Below are positions 1 to 5,796 of a stretch of 64,000 nt of DNA, in pieces. Source of the stretch: a virus; IMG/VR virus record IMGVR_UViG_3300030102_007485, positions 1 to 64,000 of that record. The stretch is one strand, 5' to 3'. The notes beneath the pieces are model-generated. The model saw only the letters and a program-made list of their open reading frames with translations, did no database searches and was not told where the DNA came from. Positions within the stretch are counted from its first letter, which is position 1. Each line of letters begins with the position of its first letter. The position numbers and the translations under genes are program-made.

Positions 1-77
1 ATGTTTTTTTCTTGCTCGGGGACAAGATCGGTCATAGTGGTATCGGTCGTGTTCTTGACACTTTGTGGATTTTCTAA
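1..77 (+). CDS. 3' end of a membrane micro-protein gene (paralog of 2733-2843)
   Basis: Reading in the frame that stops with TAA at 75-77, the residues are VFFLLGDKIGH, then S-G-I-G-R-V-L-D-T-L-W-I-F. This matches the last 26 residues of the 36-residue protein at 2733-2843 almost residue for residue, so it is the truncated end of a second copy whose start lies before the window. A longer open frame from position 1 in another frame is not the gene here. Function is unknown; the hydrophobic stretch suggests membrane association. Confidence 0.7.
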   Translation, partial: VFFLLGDKIGHSGIGRVLDTLWIF

Positions 78-93
78 GAAAGGTTGTGATTTA

Positions 94-276
94 ATGAATT
101 TTCAAGAATGGATGAACGAAGTAGACAAAGAGTTGGTAATCGAGACCGGATTAGATTCAAGCGATTTACCGGATGTGTTTTATATGGGAATGTTTGAAGA
201 CAACGTATCACCCTGTGATGCCGCGGCTGAAGCATTAGACCATGCAGGTTTTTTTGACTGCTTAACTTTTGGATAG
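94..276 (+). CDS. Small phage protein, DUF5419-like
   Basis: This is a 60-residue acidic protein starting MNFQEWMNEVDKEL and containing SSDLPDV and a DDNVSP/CDAAAEAL-like segment. From memory this pattern (MxFxxWMxEVD, then DLPD, then a short C-terminal helix) is that of a widespread small phage family of unknown function, DUF5419. The start at 94 is chosen over an upstream in-frame ATG at position 1 because AAAGG precedes it and because the upstream stretch overlaps the truncated paralog that ends at 77. It is part of the early small-gene array. Confidence 0.65.
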   Translation: MNFQEWMNEVDKELVIETGLDSSDLPDVFYMGMFEDNVSPCDAAAEALDHAGFFDCLTFG

Positions 277-288
277 GAGGTGAGGGAA

Positions 289-357
289 ATGTCGCGACGA
301 AAAGCAAATAAGGTTGCCAGAAAAGTATGGGCAAGCGTAAAGAGAAAGAAAAAGTAA
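289..357 (+). CDS. 22-residue highly basic micropeptide
   Basis: A strong ribosome site (AGGAGGTGAGGG) lies directly before ATG 289. The peptide is 22 residues with ten Lys/Arg, starting MSRRKANKVARK and ending KRKKK, and only one aromatic residue (Trp14). The unusually good ribosome site for such a short frame and the promoter immediately downstream for the next gene support it being real. It could bind nucleic acid or an acidic host protein; nothing more can be said from the sequence. Confidence 0.55.
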   Translation: MSRRKANKVARKVWASVKRKKK

Positions 358-364
358 AAAACAT

Positions 365-393
365 TTGACATATTGAAATCTGTTTGATAAAGT
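365..393 (+). promoter_or_regulatory. Early promoter P1 (sigma70-like)
   Basis: TTGACA at 365-370 and TAAAGT at 388-393 are separated by 17 bp, with TGA directly before the -10. The flanks (ACATTTGAC, ...GTTTGATAAAGTA...ACACAATCAAGG) are nearly the same as at 668-696 and 1177-1205. It drives the gene at 429. Confidence 0.8.
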
Positions 394-428
394 ACATACA
401 CAATCAAGGAAACGTAAAGGGATATACA

Positions 429-659
429 ATGCGAAACGGACAAGTAATTGCAGCATGGTTGCGAGGTGACATTGCGGGAAGTGCGAACCTTACAACGAAT
501 GGTCAAGACATCTTTTCTTATCAGTTACAAATTGGAGAGACTCGCAACGGTGAAAAGGTTGCTTTTGACTATACTTCCGGCGGTCTTCGAGAATACTATT
601 CACAGACCACCTCAAAGCACGTTGGGATGATCAAAAGAGTCGCGGACATTATAGAATAA
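429..659 (+). CDS. Small early protein, DUF8033-like pattern
   Basis: The protein has 76 residues. ATG 429 follows AAAGGG at a suitable distance and is preferred over an upstream in-frame ATG at 384 that lies inside the promoter. The pattern (TTNGQDIFSYQLQIGE, then a short strand, then YSQTTSKHVGMIKR) resembles, from memory, a family of small phage and plasmid proteins of unknown function (DUF8033: NGxxLxSYxxxI...TTSKH). It lies between promoters P1 and P2 and probably forms its own transcript in early infection. Confidence 0.7.
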   Translation: MRNGQVIAAWLRGDIAGSANLTTNGQDIFSYQLQIGETRNGEKVAFDYTSGGLREYYSQTTSKHVGMIKRVADIIE

Positions 660-667
660 AAAAACAT

Positions 668-696
668 TTGACAGACTGAAAGTTGCTTGATAAAGT
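668..696 (+). promoter_or_regulatory. Early promoter P2 (sigma70-like)
   Basis: TTGACA at 668-673, 17-bp spacer, TAAAGT at 691-696 preceded by TGA. The downstream ATACACAATCAAGGAGG also gives the ribosome site of the gene at 724. Confidence 0.8.
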
Positions 697-723
697 ATAT
701 ACACAATCAAGGAGGCATGAACG

Positions 724-903
724 ATGCGAGTCCAAAATAGTTGGAAGAACAGAAAAGACTTGGCGATTGAAGTTGTTGGCGATATGACGCTTGAAGAGTT
801 GAAGACAATCGCTCTCGATCACATGATTGATATGTATGAGAAAGACTCCAAAGAATTCATTGCGGATTGGGTGCTTTATTACATGGATGAAAAAAAAGAA
901 TAA
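724..903 (+). CDS. Small acidic early protein, 59 residues
   Basis: ATG 724 follows AAGGAGGC. The protein begins MRVQNSWKNRKDLAIEVV and is mostly predicted helix, with a segment MTLEELKTIALDHMIDMYEK and an acidic-basic C terminus. It fills the interval between promoters P2 and P3 exactly. No family is recognised. The helical, charged character is typical of phage proteins that bind a host enzyme, but that is only inference. Confidence 0.65.
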   Translation: MRVQNSWKNRKDLAIEVVGDMTLEELKTIALDHMIDMYEKDSKEFIADWVLYYMDEKKE

Positions 904-909
904 AAGCAC

Positions 910-937
910 TTGACTTTGTTTGTGTGTTTGATATGAT
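910..937 (+). promoter_or_regulatory. Early promoter P3 (sigma70-like)
   Basis: TTGACT at 910-915, 16-bp spacer, TATGAT at 932-937 preceded by TTGA. It lies just after the stop of the 724 gene and drives the gene at 963 (ribosome site AAGGAGAG). Confidence 0.8.
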
Positions 938-962
938 GATATCACGAGTTAAGGAGAGATAA

Positions 963-1169
963 ATGATAAGCAACCACCAACACGTTCTTGCTCTTATTGA
1001 GAATGCAGTCTGCGATGCTCTAATGGATATCAGTGAAGACTCTGGATTGACCATCGCAGAAGCGCAGCGCCTAATCTTTAAGGAAGTCTTAACGGAGGAT
1101 GATGATAGTCTTGAGTATTCTGTCTTGCAGGGGTTGAACGCATATTTATGTGATGTCATGTTGGGGTAA
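963..1169 (+). CDS. Small early protein, 68 residues
   Basis: ATG 963 follows AAGGAGAGATAA. The protein is helical and acidic (VLALIENAVCDALMDI, then GLTIAEAQRLIFKEVL, then EDDDSLEY). The central part can be aligned loosely with the protein at 1680-1904 (GLSIEEANSIMEHVTL), so the two may be diverged paralogs. No known family is recognised. Confidence 0.7.
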   Translation: MISNHQHVLALIENAVCDALMDISEDSGLTIAEAQRLIFKEVLTEDDDSLEYSVLQGLNAYLCDVMLG

Positions 1170-1176
1170 AAAAGAT

Positions 1177-1205
1177 TTGACATAATCAAATCTGTTTGAT
1201 ATAGT
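1177..1205 (+). promoter_or_regulatory. Early promoter P4 (sigma70-like)
   Basis: TTGACA at 1177-1182, 17-bp spacer, TATAGT at 1200-1205 preceded by TTGA; downstream sequence ACACAATCAAGG is shared with P1 and P2. This is the best match to consensus in the set. Confidence 0.85.
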
Positions 1206-1237
1206 ATAAACACAATCAAGGAAAAAGGTTAAAACAA

Positions 1238-1453
1238 ATGAACAAGTTCAATTATCTTTATGTGCTTCAGGGTGATTATGGTTATGGTCATTGGGATGAC
1301 CTAAGCGCCGCCGAAAAAACCTTCAAGGGATGGAAAGAAATTAAAGCAGACAAGAAGTGTTATGTAGAGAATGAAGGTGGCAGATATAGAATCATTGAAC
1401 GCAGAGAGTTGAATCCAGAATGGATAAAATTCCAGAATGATAAAAATAAATAA
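1238..1453 (+). CDS. Small early protein of a common phage family
   Basis: The 71-residue product starts MNKFNYLYVLQGDYGYG and continues with HWDDLSAAEKTF. An N-terminal Y-V-[IL]-Q-G-x-Y-G-Y-G strand followed by a helix and a C-terminal YRIIERR strand is, as I recall, common in small phage proteins of unknown function. It has its own promoter (P4) and a ribosome site AAGGAAAAAGG. Confidence 0.75.
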   Translation: MNKFNYLYVLQGDYGYGHWDDLSAAEKTFKGWKEIKADKKCYVENEGGRYRIIERRELNPEWIKFQNDKNK

Positions 1454-1462
1454 AAAAAGTAT

Positions 1463-1491
1463 TTGACTTTCCGCGAATGCTTTGATATTAT
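1463..1491 (+). promoter_or_regulatory. Early promoter P5 (sigma70-like)
   Basis: TTGACT at 1463-1468, 17-bp spacer, TATTAT at 1486-1491 preceded by TTTGA. It drives the micro-gene at 1517 and perhaps 1680. Confidence 0.75.
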
Positions 1492-1516
1492 AGAGTCATA
1501 AGGTGAGGGGATTAGA

Positions 1517-1621
1517 ATGAAGTTTGAAATTGATTTACAGGAAGTCGTTGTCATTACAGTGGATACTTTAATTGTTGCATCTATTGGTTTACTATGTGTT
1601 ATTGCCCTTGGCATCCTATAG
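1517..1621 (+). CDS. 34-residue single-span membrane micropeptide
   Basis: ATG 1517 follows GGTGAGGGG. A short charged N terminus (MKFEIDLQEVVV) is followed by an uninterrupted hydrophobic segment to the C terminus (TLIVASIGLLCVIALGIL). It sits 26 bp after promoter P5. The promoter, ribosome site and clean membrane span make it more than a chance frame; its target is unknown. Confidence 0.55.
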   Translation: MKFEIDLQEVVVITVDTLIVASIGLLCVIALGIL

Positions 1622-1637
1622 ACCGAGAAACGCCGCC

Positions 1638-1664
1638 CGCGTGCGTTTACGCGCCAATTTTTTT
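1638..1664 (+). terminator. Possible weak rho-independent terminator
   Basis: CGCGT (1638-1642) pairs with ACGCG (1649-1653) around a 6-nt loop, followed by CCAA and a run of seven T (1658-1664). The GC-rich patch is unlike its AT-rich surroundings. The stem is only 5 bp and is set back from the T run, so termination may be partial. Confidence 0.4.
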
Positions 1665-1679
1665 CTAACAGGAGTTGTA

Positions 1680-1904
1680 ATGTCCGCAAATAAAAAAGAA
1701 GTTCAGCATATCCTTGACTCTATAGCGTATGCAACCTATAATGCTCTGGAGGAATTAGGTTTAAGCATTGAGGAAGCAAATAGTATTATGGAGCATGTAA
1801 CCTTGGATAGGCAGGTAGAGTCTAATGCTCGTCTAGGAATGTTGGACTATGAAAGAAAGTTAAGACTTTGCGGCGGACCTAGGCAACGCATTGTTAACCT
1901 GTAA
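1680..1904 (+). CDS. Small early protein, 74 residues
   Basis: ATG 1680 follows CAGGAGTTGTA. An in-frame upstream start at 1572 is rejected because it would run through the membrane micro-gene and the hairpin. The protein is helical (VQHILDSIAYATYNALEELG, then LSIEEANSIMEHV) and ends in a basic tail. It may be a paralog of the protein at 963. Function is unknown. Confidence 0.7.
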   Translation: MSANKKEVQHILDSIAYATYNALEELGLSIEEANSIMEHVTLDRQVESNARLGMLDYERKLRLCGGPRQRIVNL

Positions 1905-1940
1905 AGATTGCGAGACAGAAAAAGAAAAGGATTAAAACCA

Positions 1941-2249
1941 ATGAACCGTCAACAATACTTGAAGAGACTGGAAACATACAATAGATTGATTGATAACCTG
2001 CTACAGGAGACGCTATCGCTCAAGTATTGTTTAGCGGATAAGTATCAAGATCTAAACTTTGCAGACAAAAAAGAAATTCAGTTAAATGCTGATAAAGAGT
2101 TGTTGACATTAAAGAATCTATATGATAACTTCGAGAGACTAAAAGAAGAAAAGATAAACTTTCTTCAAGAGTATGGAATGAAGTTTAAGGTACCAGCGGG
2201 TTATTACTATGAACCGCTAAGAGACGATTTATATACAAGGGATGTATAA
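1941..2249 (+). CDS. Helical coiled-coil-like early protein
   Basis: The product has 102 residues and is charged and helix-rich, with heptad-like Leu spacing (YLKRLETYNRLIDNLLQETL, later LLTLKNLYDNFERLKEEKI) and a C-terminal aromatic patch AGYYYEPLRDDLY. ATG 1941 is preceded by AAAAGGA; an in-frame ATG at 1908 has no ribosome site. The stop at 2249 sits one base before the start of the next gene, so the two are translationally coupled. No family is recognised. Confidence 0.7.
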   Translation: MNRQQYLKRLETYNRLIDNLLQETLSLKYCLADKYQDLNFADKKEIQLNADKELLTLKNLYDNFERLKEEKINFLQEYGMKFKVPAGYYYEPLRDDLYTRDV

Positions 2250-2250
2250 C

Positions 2251-2520
2251 ATGGAAACTATATGGCGACCAAGCACAGGCGATTACATTCAGGTATGGGA
2301 TACTATGCCTTCATCTTGTCGCATTCAGAATCATGGCGAGTATGGTTTAATTGTCGGAGAGTCTAAGAAGACAGACTCATTCCTAAACGATAGGGGTGTA
2401 AGAGTTTATCTTAAACATATCATTGAGGGAGAAGTTTATAAGGTTCTATTGGATGGGCACGATGAAATAGTCCACGTTAGTCAATACTGGTTACGCAATG
2501 CTCATGGTGGTCATCGGTAG
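2251..2520 (+). CDS. Small early protein, 89 residues
   Basis: ATG 2251 is preceded by AAGGGA at 8 nt, which makes it a better start than the in-frame ATG at 2242. The protein starts METIWRPSTGDYIQVWD and contains alternating short strands (GLIVGES, VRVYLKHI, EVYKVLLDG), consistent with a small beta-barrel such as an SH3-like fold. No family is recognised. It is coupled to the upstream gene and is the last gene before a 150-bp non-coding gap. Confidence 0.65.
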   Translation: METIWRPSTGDYIQVWDTMPSSCRIQNHGEYGLIVGESKKTDSFLNDRGVRVYLKHIIEGEVYKVLLDGHDEIVHVSQYWLRNAHGGHR

Positions 2521-2672
2521 TCTATAGTATAATGAAAGGAAATGTTTATAAGTGAGAATACTTGTTAATATGTGGGTAAGTGTGGGATAGGGTGTTAGAC
2601 CTCATACACGTTCTATCTATCCATTGCAACAAGAAAAAGCAGAATAAAAACGCATTTATTTGAAAATAACGC
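2521..2672 (+). other. Non-coding gap with a stem-loop
   Basis: No frame of more than 12 codons with a ribosome site is seen here. GGATAG (2585-2590) pairs with CTATCC (2617-2622), and inside it GTGT can pair with ACAC, giving a bulged hairpin of about 38 nt. No T run follows, so it is not a simple terminator. It could be an mRNA 3' structure or a small RNA. Confidence 0.35.
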
Positions 2673-2700
2673 TTGACTTTCGCATATAACCTGATATGAT
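2673..2700 (+). promoter_or_regulatory. Early promoter P6 (sigma70-like)
   Basis: TTGACT at 2673-2678, 16-bp spacer, TATGAT at 2695-2700 preceded by CTGA. It drives the micro-gene at 2733. Confidence 0.75.
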
Positions 2701-2732
2701 GTATACACGTTAAACGATGAAAGGCATTCAAA

Positions 2733-2843
2733 ATGCTAGACAAGATCGGTGCAGTATCAATCCTTTATGTGTTCTTTCTACTTGGCGACAAGATCGGTCA
2801 TGGTGGAGTGGGCAAGGTTCTAAATACTTTGTGGATATTCTAA
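2733..2843 (+). CDS. 36-residue membrane micro-protein, full-length paralog of 1-77
   Basis: ATG 2733 follows GATGAAAGG. The product starts MLDKIGAVSILYVFFLLGDKIGH and ends NTLWIF. The first hydrophobic stretch is long enough for one membrane span, and the DKIG motif occurs twice. The same protein with four conservative changes ends at position 77, so the gene was duplicated and both copies kept the reading frame. Function unknown. Confidence 0.65.
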   Translation: MLDKIGAVSILYVFFLLGDKIGHGGVGKVLNTLWIF

Positions 2844-2862
2844 AAAAAAGTTAAATAAATAC

Positions 2863-2891
2863 TTGCTTTATTAGAATCAGTCCGATATAGT
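2863..2891 (+). promoter_or_regulatory. Early promoter P7 (sigma70-like)
   Basis: TTGCTT at 2863-2868, 17-bp spacer, TATAGT at 2886-2891 preceded by CCGA. The -35 is the weakest of the seven. It drives the run 2922-3316. Confidence 0.65.
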
Positions 2892-2921
2892 ATAAAAGTG
2901 ATCAGGGGAAAGGATACACAA

Positions 2922-3011
2922 ATGGGATACCTAAGCAACCAAGACGCAATACTCATCACAAAGATTCTCGGATACTTCGCGCTCATCATCGCGACCGTCT
3001 CAGTACTGTAA
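2922..3011 (+). CDS. 29-residue membrane micropeptide
   Basis: ATG 2922 follows AGGGGAAAGG. The peptide starts MGYLSNQDAILITK and continues with a hydrophobic run ILGYFALIIATVSVL to the end. It has its own promoter (P7) and a strong ribosome site and is followed within 10 bp by the next gene. Function is unknown. Confidence 0.55.
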   Translation: MGYLSNQDAILITKILGYFALIIATVSVL

Positions 3012-3021
3012 GGGGATTATC

Positions 3022-3198
3022 ATGTTAGAGCAAATCAAAGCGATCCAAGCAAAGGCAAACGCAATCGAGACCAAATGGTCTGCCCACTGGGAAGAACACC
3101 CGCACGGCGACATCATTCTAGGCAACGTTGACCCAATGGGTGAGGATAACGCAAACATCCTACCTGCACCTACATCAAGCGCCAAGGGAGATAAATAA
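3022..3198 (+). CDS. Small early protein, 58 residues
   Basis: ATG 3022 follows AAGGGGATTATC. The protein starts MLEQIKAIQAKANAIETKW and has a His-containing stretch HWEEHPHGD and a Pro/Ser-rich tail. No family is recognised. It is the second gene of the three-gene unit 2922-3316. Confidence 0.6.
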   Translation: MLEQIKAIQAKANAIETKWSAHWEEHPHGDIILGNVDPMGEDNANILPAPTSSAKGDK

Positions 3199-3199
3199 A

Positions 3200-3316
3200 A
3201 TGTTTAATTCTAGATCCGCAATGAATCGTTATCATAACTCTCACCGATATCAGCGCGCCTTGTACCGCAAGGTAAGGACAACGCGACCACAACCACCCAC
3301 AACGCCTACAATGTAG
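3200..3316 (+). CDS. 38-residue basic micropeptide
   Basis: ATG 3200 lies one base after the stop of the preceding gene and follows GGGAGATAAATAAA. The product is rich in Arg, Tyr and His (SAMNRYHNSHRYQRALYRK) and ends in a Thr/Pro-rich tail. The stop codon lies within a CCTACA-A-TGTAGG palindrome. Function is unknown. Confidence 0.5.
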   Translation: MFNSRSAMNRYHNSHRYQRALYRKVRTTRPQPPTTPTM

Positions 3317-3491
3317 GACACAGCACACACCATCTTACCTCCGCTTACTTTGTAGGTGGGGGTATTTTTTTATCTTACTTATCCTACATTGTTTTACATG
3401 TAGGTTCATTTCTTACAGTGTGTTTCTTTGTCTTACATGTGGGACCCCCTCCCCCCCCGGAATACATCTCGTACACTATCCTACCTGTAGG
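3305..3491 (+). repeat. Cluster of CCTACATGTAGG-like palindromes
   Basis: Palindromic or half-palindromic copies occur at 3305-3317 (CCTACA-A-TGTAGG), 3383-3404 (CCTACAT, 8-nt loop, ATGTAGG), 3433-3443 (CTTACATGTGGG-like) and 3480-3491 (CCTACCTGTAGG), with a half copy near 3344-3356. They sit in the longest gap between early and later genes. A pure C run occurs near 3451-3458. They could be operator sites for a dimeric regulator or RNA hairpins. Confidence 0.6.
3336..3371 (+). terminator. Rho-independent terminator after the early array
   Basis: TACCTCC (3336-3342) pairs with GGGGGTA (3358-3364), with one G-U pair, followed immediately by seven T (3365-3371). It closes the early small-gene array. 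Confidence 0.7.
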
Positions 3492-3530
3492 TGCGCGCCC
3501 AAATACACGAGCAACACGCGCCCAAAAATT

Positions 3531-3566
3531 TTGAGATTTTAAAAACGAAGCAAAACTAGTTATAAT
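3531..3566 (+). promoter_or_regulatory. Possible promoter with TATAAT
   Basis: TATAAT at 3561-3566 lies about 17 bp upstream of the GTG at 3583. No good -35 is seen at normal spacing, but TGAGATTTTAA upstream is repeated before the next gene (4060-4070, followed by TATATATTATAGG). The shared element may belong to a phage-specific promoter class. Confidence 0.4.
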
Positions 3567-3582
3567 AGCGCAGGGAGTGCAA

Positions 3583-4062
3583 GTGAGAAGATTACTAGTG
3601 GCAGTTTTAGCGGTAGGTACTTTGAGTTGTGAGATAAGACAAGTCAATAAAGTGGTACCAAACGAAGAGCAAGTCAAGACGGATCTATTCAAGATATACA
3701 ATAACGAACAAGATTACATCACCGGAAAAGATTGGAACACAATGCTAGAGTTGCGAAAAGAACTAGCAAAACCAGAGAACCCCAAACTTATAGTGATCAC
3801 GCAAGCACCATGCGCGAAGTCGATGCTACTGCATCGACAGATAAGGAAAAGCAACCTAAGAGACCAAGTGCAGATACTAGATTTGAAAGAAGAGTGGGTA
3901 TATAGACTACTGTTGGGCGTGGAAGATTTAGAACGAGTCCCAGCGTTGATAGTGTTTTGGGAAAACGGACCACACAAGTTAAAAGTAGTACATGAACCCC
4001 ATGAAATAATTCGCAAGGTCAGATATTGGTCAGTCAGAAAAAATCGCCAGCAAAAAAAATGA
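3583..4062 (+). CDS. Thioredoxin-like exported or lipoprotein with degenerate CxxC
   Basis: The 159-residue protein begins with a signal peptide (RRLLVAVLAVGTLSC, with a possible lipobox Cys at about 16). The later segment KLIVITQAPCAKSMLLH, then QILDLKEEWVYRLL, then VPALIVFWENG has the strand-helix order of a thioredoxin fold with the cis-Pro region VPALIVF. The usual CxxC is CAKS, so the second Cys is missing and redox activity is doubtful. The protein at 23756 has the same layout with an intact WCESC. Start GTG 3583 follows AGGGAG; GTG 3577 is possible. Confidence 0.6.
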   Translation: MRRLLVAVLAVGTLSCEIRQVNKVVPNEEQVKTDLFKIYNNEQDYITGKDWNTMLELRKELAKPENPKLIVITQAPCAKSMLLHRQIRKSNLRDQVQILDLKEEWVYRLLLGVEDLERVPALIVFWENGPHKLKVVHEPHEIIRKVRYWSVRKNRQQKK

Positions 4063-4097
4063 GATTTTAAGATATATATTATAGGCAAGGATACCCA

Positions 4098-5747
4098 ATG
4101 AGCGTTAAGAAAACAATAACCAACAACTATACAATCAACTTTAAAGAAGATGTGATACCTCAATACGGTGGTACTGAGACTTCAACCGCGGTAACAGACT
4201 TCGCTGTAACAGTGCGCAGGTCAGGATCCGATACAGCATCAGGTGATCGTGTAGGGTTTGTCACAAGAATGTGCAAACGCAAAAGCACTGCAGGCAGTTC
4301 GCCGTCGGATACAACAACAATACTTGCTTGGAGCGCGCCTAATTGGGATGGCGCTAAGGAAACAAACCTTGGCGCGGTATATCTCGTAAGTTCGAGTGCA
4401 GAAAGTTCCGTGGGCACTAACGGTAGTACCACGAATAGATGGGGAGATAACATAGGTCAATTCCCAGCAATGCGTTTAACTACATCTTTAGACACTAACC
4501 CTGGTAATGGTGGATCTGGCGGGCAGCGTACATTAGGTTCTATGCCAGGATGGGGAAGCACCTATTGGACTTCCCGACATCATGGTTTAACCGTTGACTG
4601 TAATATATGGGACAGCATTAACGGTTACTATATTAATCGAGTTATTGCTGGCGCTACCAGACACTACGGTGCCGCTGCTAATGGTAGCAATACTTATATA
4701 GGATGCGTTCATATCTGGGATATGCCCGCGGGTGTCGGTAATACAGATTTTATTACCGAGTATGTTGTTACCGCGTCTAATGCAGCATCTTCAGGGGATG
4801 AGTTCGGTGCAGAGGTCTGCGCAGTTTCAAACAATTTTGGTAGTTACTTTTTTGTATCTGAAGTCTCTAAGGACGTTGCCGGCAAGAATGCCATGGGACA
4901 AGTGCACGCATATGCTTTTAACAAGTCAAACGACCCACACCTTTACCTGGGTGCAATCAATTCTCCCGTTAGTGAGTCTAGTGCATACTGGGCAAGTTCC
5001 CTTGCTGCGGATGGAACAACATTGGTTGGCGGTATGTTGCAAAAATATAAAGCAGGCATCTTTAAACAAGTTGGATCAGCAGAATGGGCACACATACAAA
5101 CCCTTACTCACCCAAGTGGCGCAGGCGCATCAACATTCCAATATGGTTCGTCTGTGGCAGTTTGTGGGGAGTATGTTGCTGTTGGTGCACCTAGAGACGA
5201 AGAAACGGAAAGTTCCGGTTATGGTGCAGGTATGGTGTTTATATATAAGTCTGGTAGTTCTGGTTATGCACTCGAAGACGAACTTTACCTTACCGCTTCT
5301 GGTACCACTATCACCAAACTTAGTCATTTCGGTGCGCATGTCGAACTTGATACTAAAGGAACTGATAAGTATATTATCGTTGGCGCACCCCAATACGGCG
5401 AAACTGGAGAAGATCCTGGTCGTGTTGAGATCTTTAAAAGTGGATCCTCCGGATGGGCAACTCATAAGATTTACGCCCCTCATGGAGCAAACGATTACGA
5501 GTACTTAGGTTGTTCTGTTGATATTACTGGTGGCGTTGCTGTGGCAGGCGCTTATAACGATAGAGTAAGTGGAGATAGCAATAGCGGTGTGTTAGCGGGG
5601 CAAACTTATATATATGATGCAACCTCTGTTACTACCTCCACTACGACCAATAGTGGACACCCATTTAGGTTTGGCGCTAAGACTGTTTCTAACATTAGAG
5701 GGATCGGTGCTGGTACTAATATAAAGATCACTACGGATAACGAATAA
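4098..5747 (+). CDS. FG-GAP (integrin-like) beta-propeller virion or surface protein
   Basis: The protein has 549 residues, is rich in Gly, Ser, Thr and Asn, and has no signal peptide. Its second half has repeats of the FG-GAP type: FGAEVCAVSNNFG, FQYGSSVAVCGEYVAVGAPRD, FGAHVELDTKGTDKYIIVGAPQ and YLGCSVDITGGVAVAGAYND, each followed by a G-x-V/T-x-I-[YF] strand (FIYK, EIFK, YIYD). FG-GAP repeats form beta-propellers in integrins and in secreted bacterial proteins. The first 150 residues lack the repeat. In a phage the likely role is receptor binding or virion decoration. Ribosome site AAGGATACCCA. Confidence 0.7.
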   Translation: MSVKKTITNNYTINFKEDVIPQYGGTETSTAVTDFAVTVRRSGSDTASGDRVGFVTRMCKRKSTAGSSPSDTTTILAWSAPNWDGAKETNLGAVYLVSSSAESSVGTNGSTTNRWGDNIGQFPAMRLTTSLDTNPGNGGSGGQRTLGSMPGWGSTYWTSRHHGLTVDCNIWDSINGYYINRVIAGATRHYGAAANGSNTYIGCVHIWDMPAGVGNTDFITEYVVTASNAASSGDEFGAEVCAVSNNFGSYFFVSEVSKDVAGKNAMGQVHAYAFNKSNDPHLYLGAINSPVSESSAYWASSLAADGTTLVGGMLQKYKAGIFKQVGSAEWAHIQTLTHPSGAGASTFQYGSSVAVCGEYVAVGAPRDEETESSGYGAGMVFIYKSGSSGYALEDELYLTASGTTITKLSHFGAHVELDTKGTDKYIIVGAPQYGETGEDPGRVEIFKSGSSGWATHKIYAPHGANDYEYLGCSVDITGGVAVAGAYNDRVSGDSNSGVLAGQTYIYDATSVTTSTTTNSGHPFRFGAKTVSNIRGIGAGTNIKITTDNE

Positions 5748-5796
5748 CATAAAAATTTTTTCCCGCGAAAACGCGATAAAATAGACTAATTACAAT

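Noticed and set aside
74-1219. Several 60-120-codon open frames on the minus strand in the early region
   Set aside because: They run opposite to genes with good ribosome sites and promoters, and their translations are low-complexity Phe/Leu/Ser/Cys-rich, the typical antisense of AT-rich coding DNA.
3445-3460. C-rich run as a phase-variation tract
   Set aside because: It lies in a non-coding gap far from any start codon that it could switch, so there is no sign of phase variation.
4732-5508. 258-codon open frame in the +1 frame inside the FG-GAP gene
   Set aside because: It lies entirely within the long frame 4098-5747, which has a ribosome site and clear repeat motifs; the second frame has no ribosome site and no recognisable motif.
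5764-5775. CGCG-AAAA-CGCG hairpin before the 5797 gene as a terminator
   Set aside because: The stem is only 4 bp and the T run lies upstream of it, not downstream, so it cannot be a normal rho-independent terminator.
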